NCBI RefSeq assembly: GCF_002795805.1 | Contig: NZ_CP018799.1 | Coordinates: 2,163,001 to 2,227,000 of the forward strand | DNA from: Mariprofundus aestuarium | GTDB lineage: Bacteria > Pseudomonadota > Zetaproteobacteria > Mariprofundales > Mariprofundaceae | Reading direction: 5' to 3' | Length of the DNA stretch: 64,000 nt | Shown: positions 27,350-36,333 of the stretch, one piece after another | Numbering within the stretch: position 1 is the stretch's first letter | How the letters are laid out: each line of letters starts with the position of its first letter | The notes under the pieces: model-generated | Told to the model about the DNA's origin: nothing | Databases searched by the model: none | The model's input: only the letters and a program-made list of their open reading frames with translations | Made by a program: the position numbers and the translations under genes

Positions 27350-29446
27350 ATGCCACTGCTGCCCCGCCTGCTCCATATCGCCATCGCTCTCTCCCTGTCT
27401 CTTCTGGCAAGCAACGCTTTTGCCGCGCCCGTAGATATTGCTGCTGATGAGATTTCCCGTACTGCAGATGGTGTGATCGTTGCCAAAGGCAATGTAGTCA
27501 TTAAAAGGGGAAGTGAAACCCTGAGTGCAGATGAGGTGCTCTACCGCAGCCAGCAGCAGATTCTGGAGGCGCGTGGCCATGTGGTGATCGAATCACCTCA
27601 GGCGACAATCCACGCTGAAGATGCCGTGATGCAGACCAACAGTAAAACCGGCAACCTGAACAAGGCAACGATCATACTTCCCGGGGGTGAACGACTGGTT
27701 GCCGAACGGGTCAGGCGCATTGATGACCAGCGATTTGAGGCCGAGGAGCTTACCTTCTCGGCATGTCCGATTGATGAGGAGTCGTGGCGGATCGCAGCCA
27801 GCAAAGCACTGCTGGACCAGGAAGATGGCAGCCTGACTACGCACCACGGAACCTTTGAGGTCTGGGAAGTTCCCGTGTTTTACACACCATGGTGGCAACA
27901 ACCGCAACGCCGCAAATCGGGACTTCTCATGCCCACTGTCGCTTCTGGAAAAAGGCGCGGCACGGAAGTCGCCGTGCCACTCTATCTGGCAATGGACCCG
28001 AACTGGGACCTCACGTTAACCCCCCACTGGATGAGTGCGCGCGGTGTAATGAGCGATGCCGAGTGGCGACATATTTCAGGATGGGGGCACGAGAAAATCC
28101 ATGGCGCTATCATTGATGACACTTTTGTGAATAAACAGCGCTATCATTATGATGGAGAGGTTCACTGGAAACTGCCCGCAAACCTCGCTTTCGATGCTGA
28201 GGGTAATTATGTAAGTGACCCCGATTACCTGGCTGATTATGCCACAGAGGAAAGTATCAGCGCCCGTTACCTGAGCAGCCACGCCACCCTATCGCAGGGG
28301 ATCGCCTTAGATGGCCTCACAGGCAACTGGCTACTGCAGGCCCGCCACCAGCAGAATCTGCTTCTGGCAAACAACAAAACCACACTGCAGATCCTGCCAA
28401 GAGCAGCAAGTAACATGCAGTGGGAAGTGACCCCGAACCTTCTTTTTCACCTTGATCAGCAGACCACGCGTTTTGACAGAAAAATAGGTGTAGATGGCTG
28501 GCGCATGGATCTGCACCCCTACATTGAGATCCCATGGCAGCTTGCAGGGGGCGGTATTTCTGCGAACCTGCAGTTCGGCAGTCATCACACCCGTTACTGG
28601 CTGCAGCAAACTAACCTCGCCGACAGACTTCCTACCCGTTCAACAAAAGAGGCCAGTCTGGAGATTCGCAGTGATTTCGAGCGCATCAGTAGCGAGCGCA
28701 CCTGGCGGCACACCCTTTCCCCGATTCTGCGTTATGACTATATCGATGCCCCTGACCAGAGCACACTGCCCAATTTTGATTCGGGCTTCGGACAACTGAC
28801 ATGGAGCAGTCTGCTCTCAGGCAATCGTTTTGCCGGTTTCGACCGCATTGAGAAGAGCAATCGCATCAGCATGGTACTGGAGAGTCGCCTGCAACATAAA
28901 TCCGATGCGGAACAGGCAGCCCGGGACCTTCTCATTCTCCGCGGTGGTGCCTCTTACGATCAGCGTAGGGTAAGTGTCGACCCCGCCCTGCAGGCAGCAC
29001 CAACGCGCCCCTTCTCCAACCTTCTCGCAGAGGCCATCTGGCATCCTGCAGCTGGATTCCATCTATCCGCCAGAGGCCAGTACAACCCGGCTGACCGCTA
29101 CTGGGCTACAGGCCATGCCAATGCAGGCCTCTACAGCTCCAGCGGCAACGCTCTGAATATTGGTTATGCTTATACCGATTCAAGGTACACCACCAGAGCA
29201 CAAACAATCAGCGCAAACGGCAGCCTTCGCATAACCGATCGCTGGCATGTTGCTGCCAACTGGCAGTACGACACCCTGTTGAAACTCTCCCAGCAGACCT
29301 CAGTCGAACTGAAATATCAGCACCCATGCTGGACTATGGGCGTTGAGGGATATCGCACCAACCGCCCCACAGGAACAAATGCTGCAGCCAGCTATGGCTT
29401 CCGAATCTTGCTTGAATTCAAGGGACTCGGTAGCGTCGGTTCGTGA
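27350..29446 (+). CDS. lptD: LPS-assembly protein LptD
   Basis: The 698-residue outer-membrane protein inserts lipopolysaccharide at the cell surface together with LptE. A signal peptide (about 1-25, ending NAFA) is followed by an OstA/jellyroll domain (about 28-130; ADEISRTADGVIVAKGNVVI), the conserved VPVFYTPWW near residue 177, and the beta-barrel to the C-terminus. E. coli LptD has four Cys forming two inter-domain disulfides; here only Cys139 and Cys660 are present, leaving one possible N-domain to barrel bond. The ribosome site is weak. It leads the conserved lptD - surA - pdxA group. Confidence 0.94.
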   Translation: MPLLPRLLHIAIALSLSLLASNAFAAPVDIAADEISRTADGVIVAKGNVVIKRGSETLSADEVLYRSQQQILEARGHVVIESPQATIHAEDAVMQTNSKTGNLNKATIILPGGERLVAERVRRIDDQRFEAEELTFSACPIDEESWRIAASKALLDQEDGSLTTHHGTFEVWEVPVFYTPWWQQPQRRKSGLLMPTVASGKRRGTEVAVPLYLAMDPNWDLTLTPHWMSARGVMSDAEWRHISGWGHEKIHGAIIDDTFVNKQRYHYDGEVHWKLPANLAFDAEGNYVSDPDYLADYATEESISARYLSSHATLSQGIALDGLTGNWLLQARHQQNLLLANNKTTLQILPRAASNMQWEVTPNLLFHLDQQTTRFDRKIGVDGWRMDLHPYIEIPWQLAGGGISANLQFGSHHTRYWLQQTNLADRLPTRSTKEASLEIRSDFERISSERTWRHTLSPILRYDYIDAPDQSTLPNFDSGFGQLTWSSLLSGNRFAGFDRIEKSNRISMVLESRLQHKSDAEQAARDLLILRGGASYDQRRVSVDPALQAAPTRPFSNLLAEAIWHPAAGFHLSARGQYNPADRYWATGHANAGLYSSSGNALNIGYAYTDSRYTTRAQTISANGSLRITDRWHVAANWQYDTLLKLSQQTSVELKYQHPCWTMGVEGYRTNRPTGTNAAASYGFRILLEFKGLGSVGS

Positions 29447-29453
29447 TAGTTCC

Positions 29454-29480
29454 CCTTACTTCCCAGCACTGGAAGTAAGG
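29454..29480 (+). other. Perfect 10-bp stem-loop between lptD and surA
   Basis: CCTTACTTCC pairs fully with GGAAGTAAGG across a 7-base loop, eight bases after the lptD stop. No T-run follows, so it is not a classic terminator. It could protect the upstream message or slow transcription before surA. Confidence 0.5.
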
Positions 29481-29565
29481 CTTCATAAAGCCCATCAACC
29501 GGAAAATTCAGCACTCTCATTCCGCTGATTTAAGCCGTTCGCAACAAACACCCAGTGGAGGTTCC

Positions 29566-30951
29566 ATGCGTTTCACCATTTTGCTGACAGCGATACTGAT
29601 GACAGTCTCAGCCGCCAGGGCGGAAACCTTTGACTCGATCGCAGCAGTCATCAATCACGAAGCGATCTCCTGTTACGATATTCAGCGTGAGACCAACGAT
29701 GCGCTTAAACAGCTGAAAGCCAGCGGTGCTGAGCAACAGGCCTCACGCGCAGAGATAGGCCGCCGCATTCTGGAGAGCAAAATCGTCAATACCCTCCAGC
29801 AGCAGGAAGCAGCCAAGCTTGAACTCACTGTAAGCCATGAAGAGGTTGAGCAGGCCGTTCAGAATACAGAGCGCCAGAACAATCTGATGCCGGGCCAGCT
29901 TGAACAAGCACTCGCCATGCAGGGCATGGATTTTGACGAATACAAAAACAAACTTCGGGATCAGATTCTGGTCGGTAAGCTGATTAATGTTGCTGTGCGA
30001 AGTAAAGTAAACATCAGTGAAGAAGCACTACGCGAATACCACCGTAAACACCTGGCCAATCCAAAACCACGTAGGGAAGTGCAGCTGGCCCAGATATTCA
30101 TCCCTCTATCCAGTGAGCCATCTCCTGCAGAGGTCACCCTTGCTCGCAACAAAGCACACGACATCCATGCTCAGCTATCCGCCGGAAAGGCGTTCAGGCA
30201 GCTGGTGGCACTTTACTCCGAGTCTCCAGAGCGCCAGCAGGACGGCATCATGGGCTGGTTCATGGAAGGCGGTATTTCTCAGCGTTTCACCCCTGCACTG
30301 GAGCTGCCTATTGGTGCTGTTACTCACCCCATAAGGTCCCCTTCTGGCTTCCATATTCTTAAAGCAGTGCAAGAGCGCTGGAAGGAGCCCGAAGCTACAG
30401 GCGAAAGCTATGACGAGGTCCATGCCAGGCACATTCTGCTTCAGATCCCCTCCTTCAGTGATGACAAAACACGTTTAAAGATTCGCCAGCGTGCGGAGAG
30501 AATTGCCGTTGCGATGAACGGTGCCAGCGACGAGGAGTTCATCGCTCGTGCCAAGGAGTCCTCACAAGGCCCCAGCGCCAGCCAGGGTGGTGATCTCGGC
30601 TGGTTCCGACGTGGTATGATGGTTCCTGTCTTTGAGGAGAGTGCCTTTGCGCTTAATGCAGGAGAAACCAGTGGTGTTGTCGAGTCCAGCTTTGGACTTC
30701 ACATTATACGCACCGTTGCCAAAAGACATGTTGACCCGAACTCACTGGAGGCTCACCGGGATAATATCACGCAGATTTTGACCAATGTTGATATGCAGGA
30801 GAGGCTTCCCCGCTGGATTGAAGGACTGAAGTCCAGCGCCAATATCGAAATCCGGGACTGCAGCAGCCTTGACGCCCTGCCGCTGCCAGCCGAGCCAAAA
30901 TCTCCAACTCAGAAATCTGCGCAGGATGCTCCTGGCACCACTGAAAAATAG
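29566..30951 (+). CDS. surA: Periplasmic chaperone and peptidyl-prolyl isomerase SurA
   Basis: The 461-residue protein has a signal peptide ending AARA, the SurA N-terminal chaperone domain (about 22-165; SIAAVINHEAISCYDIQRE), and two parvulin domains (about 170-275 beginning REVQLAQIFIPL, and about 285-390 beginning EVHARHILLQIP). It escorts outer-membrane proteins to the BAM complex; LptD is a main client, which explains the gene order. It has a C-terminal tail rich in Pro and Ser. The start is set by GGAGG five bases upstream. Confidence 0.95.
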   Translation: MRFTILLTAILMTVSAARAETFDSIAAVINHEAISCYDIQRETNDALKQLKASGAEQQASRAEIGRRILESKIVNTLQQQEAAKLELTVSHEEVEQAVQNTERQNNLMPGQLEQALAMQGMDFDEYKNKLRDQILVGKLINVAVRSKVNISEEALREYHRKHLANPKPRREVQLAQIFIPLSSEPSPAEVTLARNKAHDIHAQLSAGKAFRQLVALYSESPERQQDGIMGWFMEGGISQRFTPALELPIGAVTHPIRSPSGFHILKAVQERWKEPEATGESYDEVHARHILLQIPSFSDDKTRLKIRQRAERIAVAMNGASDEEFIARAKESSQGPSASQGGDLGWFRRGMMVPVFEESAFALNAGETSGVVESSFGLHIIRTVAKRHVDPNSLEAHRDNITQILTNVDMQERLPRWIEGLKSSANIEIRDCSSLDALPLPAEPKSPTQKSAQDAPGTTEK

Positions 30952-30960
30952 CGCACGCCG

Positions 30961-31983
30961 ATGAAGCCTTATTTAATTACTGTCGGAGAACCTGCCGGCA
31001 TTGGCCCGGACTGCATCATCCGCGCCCTGTCAGACACCCCTTCGGCTTTTCAGGACTGTATTGTTGTCTCCCCATCCTGCTGGTTGGAGGAGCGCGCTAA
31101 AAGTATCAATATAAAGCTAAGCTTCAAAGAGTTTTTCTCTTTAAGTGAAGCTGAGAAATATGAAACTGAGCAACACCAAATACGATGCTGGAACCCTCTT
31201 GCCAGCACCCCATGCGGCCCAGTCACTGCTGGAGCACCTTCGCCATCCACAGCTCTGGCGGTCATTCAATGTATAGAGAGTGCGACAATAGCGTGCCTGA
31301 ATGACCGGGCCGCTGCGCTGGTGACCGGCCCGATCGAGAAGGCAATCCTGAAAGCCCAAGGGTTTCAATTCCCTGGCCACACCGAATTCCTCGCCCACCT
31401 CTCCCGTCCGCAAGAGTTACACGAAACAGACCCAATAGATTTTGTCATGATGCTGGCATCAGAAACGTTGCGTGTTGCGCTGCTCACCACCCACATGGCA
31501 CTCAGCAAGGTCCCGGGCTCACTCTCCATTCAGGCGACCCTCGACTGCCTGCGCATTGTCCACCATGACCTGAAAGAACGCTTCGGCATTACTGAGCCCA
31601 GGATTGGGTTATGCGGACTTAACCCTCATGCTGGCGAGCAGGGTCACTTTGGCAGTGAGGAGCTGGAGATTCTCGGGCCAGCAGCATCTATTGCCACCTC
31701 AGAAGGGATCAATGTCTCCGGCCCTTTTCCTGCTGATACCCTTTTCTCTGCAACCAACAGGAAAAACTTCGATGCCATTGTATGCTGCTACCATGATCAA
31801 GCTCTGATTCCGATCAAAGCCTTAAGCTTTGGCGATGCAGTTAATATCACGCTCGGCCTGCCATTTGTACGAACCAGTGTCGATCACGGCACTGCGCTTG
31901 ACCTTGTCGGCAAGGAGAACGTATCTTCATCAAGTCTTCTCGCCGCCATTGCCATGGCCAAGAGAATGACTCGTCACGCATAA
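30961..31983 (+). CDS. pdxA: 4-hydroxythreonine-4-phosphate dehydrogenase
   Basis: The 340-residue enzyme acts in the DXP-dependent route to pyridoxal phosphate. Motifs are TVGEPAGIGPD at the start, the metal-ligand FPGHTEFLAHL, LTTHMALSKVPG, CCYHDQALIPIKALSF and VRTSVDHGTALDLVGK. It starts nine bases after the surA stop with only a weak ribosome site. The pairing with surA matches E. coli. Confidence 0.95.
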   Translation: MKPYLITVGEPAGIGPDCIIRALSDTPSAFQDCIVVSPSCWLEERAKSINIKLSFKEFFSLSEAEKYETEQHQIRCWNPLASTPCGPVTAGAPSPSTALAVIQCIESATIACLNDRAAALVTGPIEKAILKAQGFQFPGHTEFLAHLSRPQELHETDPIDFVMMLASETLRVALLTTHMALSKVPGSLSIQATLDCLRIVHHDLKERFGITEPRIGLCGLNPHAGEQGHFGSEELEILGPAASIATSEGINVSGPFPADTLFSATNRKNFDAIVCCYHDQALIPIKALSFGDAVNITLGLPFVRTSVDHGTALDLVGKENVSSSSLLAAIAMAKRMTRHA

Positions 31984-31998
31984 ACGCAGGAGGTGGAT

Positions 31999-32583
31999 AT
32001 GCAGATCAATGAACTTGCAGGCCAGCTGCTACTAGCCACCCCATCCCTGCATGATCCCAGCTTTGCCGATACAGTCGTGCTCGTATGCCATCATGATGGT
32101 GAAGGCGGCATGGGATTGATTATCAATCGCCCGCAGCAGATCACTGTTCCCGATGTCCTTGAAGACCTCGGCATTGAAATTGAAGGGGAAACTCCGTCGA
32201 ATGCAGCAGAAGAGGCAGGGATTCAGCATGTTTTTGAAGGAGGGCCTGTAGATTCATTTCGTGGCTTTGTGCTGCATGACAGCTGGCATATTTACGAATC
32301 GACCATGCAGATATCTGAAGAGCTGAACCTGACCTCATCCCGTGATGTACTGGAAGAGCTGGCACGCGGCGAAGGCCCCGAACACTACATGCTTATCCTC
32401 GGCTATGCGGGCTGGGGAGCAGGGCAACTCGAACAGGAGCTGACTGACAATGACTGGCTTATTGCACCTTCCAGCCGCCATATTGTTTTTCAGGAGCCTC
32501 CGGAGCAGCGATGGGCATTTGGCGCACGTTGCATGGGCATTGATCGCCGGGAGCAACTCTCAGATCAGATCGGCCACGCCTAG
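31999..32583 (+). CDS. AlgH/YqgE (UPF0301) family protein
   Basis: The 194-residue protein has the family's GQLLLATPSLHDPSFADTVVLVCHHD start, GGMGLIINRP, FEGGPVDSFRGFVLHD and ILGYAGWGAGQLEQEL. Its biochemical role is not known; some members influence transcription of alginate or other genes. The ATG at 31999 is favoured over the GTG six bases earlier because AGGAGGT ends five bases before it. It follows pdxA by 15 bases and is likely in its operon. The next gene, glmM, is convergent. Confidence 0.92.
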   Translation: MQINELAGQLLLATPSLHDPSFADTVVLVCHHDGEGGMGLIINRPQQITVPDVLEDLGIEIEGETPSNAAEEAGIQHVFEGGPVDSFRGFVLHDSWHIYESTMQISEELNLTSSRDVLEELARGEGPEHYMLILGYAGWGAGQLEQELTDNDWLIAPSSRHIVFQEPPEQRWAFGARCMGIDRREQLSDQIGHA

Positions 32584-32632
32584 ATTCTGCCCCTATTCTG
32601 AAACTCAGCCCGCCTTTTCTATAATCGAGTCG

Positions 32633-33976
32633 TCAGCAAACCCTCGTATTTATCGCCTGCACCAATGCATTACCAACACTCTGCATCAACTCCTCATCGG
32701 AGGCCTCAACCATGATACGCAATTTCGGCTCAGTGCCTGACATGCGAACATTTACTCGCCCCTCACTGCCAAGACTCTCTTCAGCATCACGGATGAGTGC
32801 CTGAACCTGGGTATCAGCCAGCACATCCCGGCGTTCAGGCATGACAATATTCCACAGCTTCTGGGGGAATAGCTCCATGCCCGCAGCCATCTCCGAGAGC
32901 TGTTTCTGCTGTTCGGTCATCGCCGTAAGCAGCTGCAGCGCTGTCATCAGGCCATCACCGGTCGTATTGTGGTCAAGCAGGATCATATGGCCGGACTGTT
33001 CACCACCAAGATTGCATCCTTTATCGCGCATCATCTCCAGCACATAGCGGTCACCCACATCGGCCCGGAACATCTCCAGCCCCATGGAACCAAGATATCT
33101 CTCAAGCCCCATATTGCTCATGAGGGTGGTTACAACCCCGCCGCCACTCAGCTGTCCGTGACGATGTTCGTGCTCGGCAAGGATTGCTATCACACGGTCA
33201 CCGTCGATAATCTGCCCATTCTGATCACAGGCGATCAGGCGGTCCGCATCACCATCAAGAGCCAGCCCCACATCTGCCCCGCTCTCTACCACACGGCGTA
33301 TCATGTGCTCTGGATAGGTTGATCCGCACTCCCGATTGATATTATAACCATCCGGCTCGACGTGCATGCTGATCACATTGCACCCCAGTTCATGCAATAT
33401 CCGGGGTGCAACGTCATAGGCTGCGCCATTGGCGCAGTCGACAACGACCTTCAAGCCATCAAGGCGCAGCCCTTTAGGCAAGGAGCCTTTGAGGAACTCT
33501 ATGTAACGGCCACGTGCATCATCGACACGCGCAGCCTTACCGATCTCCAATGCAGGCGGCAGTGGTGGCAGTGCATCCAGACACGCCTCAATCTCAAGCT
33601 CCACCTCATCAGGCAGCTTGAAGCCATCTGCGGCAAAGAACTTTATGCCATTATCGCCAGCGGGATTATGCGATGCGGAGAGCATCACACCCGCATCAGC
33701 CCTGAGGCTGCGGGTCAGGTAGGCCACTGCAGGGGTCGGAACCGGCCCAACCAGCAACACATTCATTCCCTGAGCAGTCAATCCGGCACAAAGTGCTGAT
33801 TCAATCATATAACCGGAAAGGCGCGTGTCCTTACCGATAAGAATATGCGGCTTATGATCCAGATGACGGGTAAGCACATGACCCGCAGCACGACCCAAAG
33901 AGAGGGAAAATTCAGCAGTCATCGGCGTCTTGTTTACGGTTCCCCGCACACCGTCGGTTCCAAAGTAACGCCTCAT
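32633..33976 (-). CDS. glmM: Phosphoglucosamine mutase
   Basis: The 447-residue enzyme turns glucosamine-6-phosphate into glucosamine-1-phosphate for peptidoglycan and LPS. Signatures are RRYFGTDGVRGTVN, the active-site phosphoserine loop MLSASHNPAGDNGIKFF, DGDADRLIACD for the metal, GGEQSGHM, and RVNVRMSGTEPKLRIMVEA. It overlaps the cdaR stop by four bases (ATGA), and a GGAGG site precedes it. In Gram-positive bacteria GlmM binds and inhibits CdaA; the same trio is present here. Confidence 0.96.
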   Translation of the reverse strand: MRRYFGTDGVRGTVNKTPMTAEFSLSLGRAAGHVLTRHLDHKPHILIGKDTRLSGYMIESALCAGLTAQGMNVLLVGPVPTPAVAYLTRSLRADAGVMLSASHNPAGDNGIKFFAADGFKLPDEVELEIEACLDALPPLPPALEIGKAARVDDARGRYIEFLKGSLPKGLRLDGLKVVVDCANGAAYDVAPRILHELGCNVISMHVEPDGYNINRECGSTYPEHMIRRVVESGADVGLALDGDADRLIACDQNGQIIDGDRVIAILAEHEHRHGQLSGGGVVTTLMSNMGLERYLGSMGLEMFRADVGDRYVLEMMRDKGCNLGGEQSGHMILLDHNTTGDGLMTALQLLTAMTEQQKQLSEMAAGMELFPQKLWNIVMPERRDVLADTQVQALIRDAEESLGSEGRVNVRMSGTEPKLRIMVEASDEELMQSVGNALVQAINTRVC

Positions 33977-34665
33977 TTCTTTCCTCCAGTTAAGTCATTG
34001 GGAATCACAGGTGCCTCTATTTGAAGAAGCTCACCCTTCACTTCAATCTCTACCTTGCTGTCCACCAGCCGAATAGCTTTACCGGACGGGCTCTCAACAC
34101 CCGTTTTCACTCTGAACAATCCGTTCTTTAACTCTGGCCTGATCGGAGTGGTTTCAACCTTACTCAAGCTGTCCAGCCACACTTCCGGCCCTGCCAACTC
34201 AACCTCAATGGGCACAATTGAGACCAGCCTCACCTTCCAGCCTTCAGGCAGCTCAAAGTGGGCATGCAGTGGCATTGAGCGCGTGATGACCCTGTCCACC
34301 TGCAGCTCAATCCGGTCAGGCTGCACCTTCTCAATACGCACACCTGCAGGCACCGCCAGTGCTGTCAGCTGAAGAGACCTAGCCACAACACCCGGCGTTG
34401 TAATATCGGAGACATCCAGTGGCATGGTTAACGCCTTCTGGCGCAGATCCTTCAACCGGCTCTGTAGCCCTTTAACCGTCACGCGGACATGATCAGGCAG
34501 GTCGTTTACAATCACCATGTCAGCAGGCAGTCCCTCAACCTGCAACGGAACTTCAAGGCTTGCAGAGCCTTCACCCTGGCCATGCACCTGCAGCCATAGC
34601 GCAACAGAAATAATCATTGCCCAGAGATGCAGCTTATAACTGCGCAAGAACCCCATTAAGACCAT
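33973..34665 (-). CDS. cdaR: YbbR-domain membrane protein, CdaR-like
   Basis: The 230-residue protein has one N-terminal membrane helix (about 8-28; LHLWAMIISVALWLQVHG) and an exported part with about two YbbR repeats: EVPLQVEGLPADMVIVNDLPDHVRVTVKG, and DRVITRSMPLHAHFELPEGWKVR leading to a VELAGPEVWLDSLS motif. CdaR regulates the di-adenylate cyclase CdaA in Firmicutes. It is shorter than typical CdaR with four repeats. It shares TGATG with cdaA upstream and ATGA with glmM downstream, so all three are tightly coupled. Confidence 0.85.
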   Translation of the reverse strand: MVLMGFLRSYKLHLWAMIISVALWLQVHGQGEGSASLEVPLQVEGLPADMVIVNDLPDHVRVTVKGLQSRLKDLRQKALTMPLDVSDITTPGVVARSLQLTALAVPAGVRIEKVQPDRIELQVDRVITRSMPLHAHFELPEGWKVRLVSIVPIEVELAGPEVWLDSLSKVETTPIRPELKNGLFRVKTGVESPSGKAIRLVDSKVEIEVKGELLQIEAPVIPNDLTGGKK

Positions 34666-35465
34666 CAGGCTTTACCCACACTCTGGCCAGGAGCAGCCGC
34701 TACAGAGGAGAGCTTCATGTTAAGTGCCTGGCGCATCTCAAGGCTGCTCATTGCAGCACCGATCTGCCCCCCTTCAACCAGATGCACCTGTCCTCTCTCC
34801 TCGGAGACAACGACAACAAGAGCATCTGTCTCCTCGGAAAGCCCAACTGCTGCGCGGTGGCGTGTGCCATAATCACCAGGCACGGCATTGGCCTGGGCCA
34901 GTGGCAACAGAACACGTGCAGCTACAATGCGACCGCCATGTGCATCCCTGCAGACAATCACGGCACCATCATGCATCGGCGCATCAGGACAGAACAGCGC
35001 CTGAACAATGTCGGGACGAAGCGGCGCATCCAGCTCCACACCCGACTCAAAAAGGTGCCGCAACCCGGTCTCACGCTCAATCACTATCAAGCCACCCCAG
35101 CCACGATGCACCAGAGAAAAGGCAGACTCAACAAGTGCCTCAAGTACCTCATCTGTTGCCAGGCTTGTCGAGGCAAGCGGATTTGCCGCCACACGCATCA
35201 GTGCACGACGAATCTCTTGCTGAAACAGAACGACAAGAATCACCATAAATGCTGAGAAAAAGTGGCCGAACATCCACTCGACGGTAAACAGACCAAAGGC
35301 ACGAGCCAGCTGATAGGTCAGCGCCACAATGGCAATGCCGATCAGCATCTGGACGGCGCGCGTCCCCCGAATCAGGCGCAGGAAAAAGTAGACGACGACG
35401 GCAACCACTGAAACATCCAGCAGGTCTACAAGTCCAAATTGCCAGCTATCCATTTGTTCGAACAT
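34665..35465 (-). CDS. cdaA: Di-adenylate cyclase CdaA (c-di-AMP synthase)
   Basis: The 266-residue protein has three N-terminal membrane helices (about 12-85) and a DisA_N cyclase domain (about 100-250). The catalytic motifs are both intact: Asp166-Gly-Ala in APMHDGAVIV and Arg202-His-Arg in GTRHRAAVGLSEETDA. It joins two ATP into c-di-AMP. The start is either 35465 or 35453; both lie inside the end of folP. c-di-AMP synthases are common in Gram-positives and rare in Proteobacteria, so the placement between folP and glmM is notable. The receptor proteins are not seen in this window. Confidence 0.93.
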   Translation of the reverse strand: MFEQMDSWQFGLVDLLDVSVVAVVVYFFLRLIRGTRAVQMLIGIAIVALTYQLARAFGLFTVEWMFGHFFSAFMVILVVLFQQEIRRALMRVAANPLASTSLATDEVLEALVESAFSLVHRGWGGLIVIERETGLRHLFESGVELDAPLRPDIVQALFCPDAPMHDGAVIVCRDAHGGRIVAARVLLPLAQANAVPGDYGTRHRAAVGLSEETDALVVVVSEERGQVHLVEGGQIGAAMSSLEMRQALNMKLSSVAAAPGQSVGKA

Positions 35466-36333
35466 CCATCGCTTCCATATCCCTCAGAATAGATGCATCA
35501 GGGCCGGTTGCAAGCGTGGAAAGCGCAGATGCCATCCTGATTGCTCTTGCCTGCAGAGAAACATCATGTACTCGCACAATGTCAGTGCCCTGCAGGATAC
35601 CAATGGCTCCGGCCACTGCAGTTTCGATCTCCCGATCTTCGACAGGACTACCGGTTAGCTGCCCTATAAACGATTTGCGCGACACACCGAGAAGAACAGG
35701 CATAGAGAAGCGCCTTTTGAACTCGGAGATCCCCCGAATCAAAGCCAGATTATCTTCCAGACGCTTGCCAAACCCGATCCCCGGATCAAGCAGGATCGAT
35801 GATTCAGCAACACCTGCCTTCAGACAGGATTCAATCCGCTGCTCAAAAAAAAGAGCAACCTCATCAAGCACACCACTGTATTTGGGGTTCTGCTGCATTG
35901 TTTCAGGGGCTCCCTGCATATGCATCAGACATACATCCACACCGCTCTCAGCAACCACCCGCAAGCTATCTGCATCATGGATCAGGGCGGAAACATCGTT
36001 GACCATCCCAGCGCCCGCCTCAACGGCCTGAGACATCACCTCAGCCTTCATGGTATCGATAGAGACAAGACAGCCGGCCGCTACCAGCCCCTTTACAACC
36101 GGAATCACCCGCTGCAGCTCATCCTCAAGCGCCACCGGCCTGGAGCCCGGCCGGGTCGATTCGCCACCGACATCAACAATGGCAGCACCAGAGGCCTTCA
36201 TAGTCAGACCATGCGTTACAGCCTTTTCCACATCAACGAAGCTACCTCCGTCCGAAAACGAATCGGGGGTGCAATTAAGCACCCCCATAATCCAAACATC
36301 ACCATTGGCAGGACGTTGCCAGCGCGAAGTCAT
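35446..36333 (-). CDS. folP: Dihydropteroate synthase
   Basis: The 295-residue TIM-barrel enzyme joins pABA to the pterin for folate synthesis. Motifs are VMGVLNCTPDSFSDGG, VDVGGESTRPGS, LVSIDTMKAEV, LMHMQGAP, SILLDPGIGFGKRLEDN and LLGVSRKSFIGQLTG. The start shares TAATG with the ftsH stop. The C-terminus extends a little past the usual end (MEAMDVRTNG) and overlaps the start of cdaA. Confidence 0.95.
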   Translation of the reverse strand: MTSRWQRPANGDVWIMGVLNCTPDSFSDGGSFVDVEKAVTHGLTMKASGAAIVDVGGESTRPGSRPVALEDELQRVIPVVKGLVAAGCLVSIDTMKAEVMSQAVEAGAGMVNDVSALIHDADSLRVVAESGVDVCLMHMQGAPETMQQNPKYSGVLDEVALFFEQRIESCLKAGVAESSILLDPGIGFGKRLEDNLALIRGISEFKRRFSMPVLLGVSRKSFIGQLTGSPVEDREIETAVAGAIGILQGTDIVRVHDVSLQARAIRMASALSTLATGPDASILRDMEAMDVRTNG

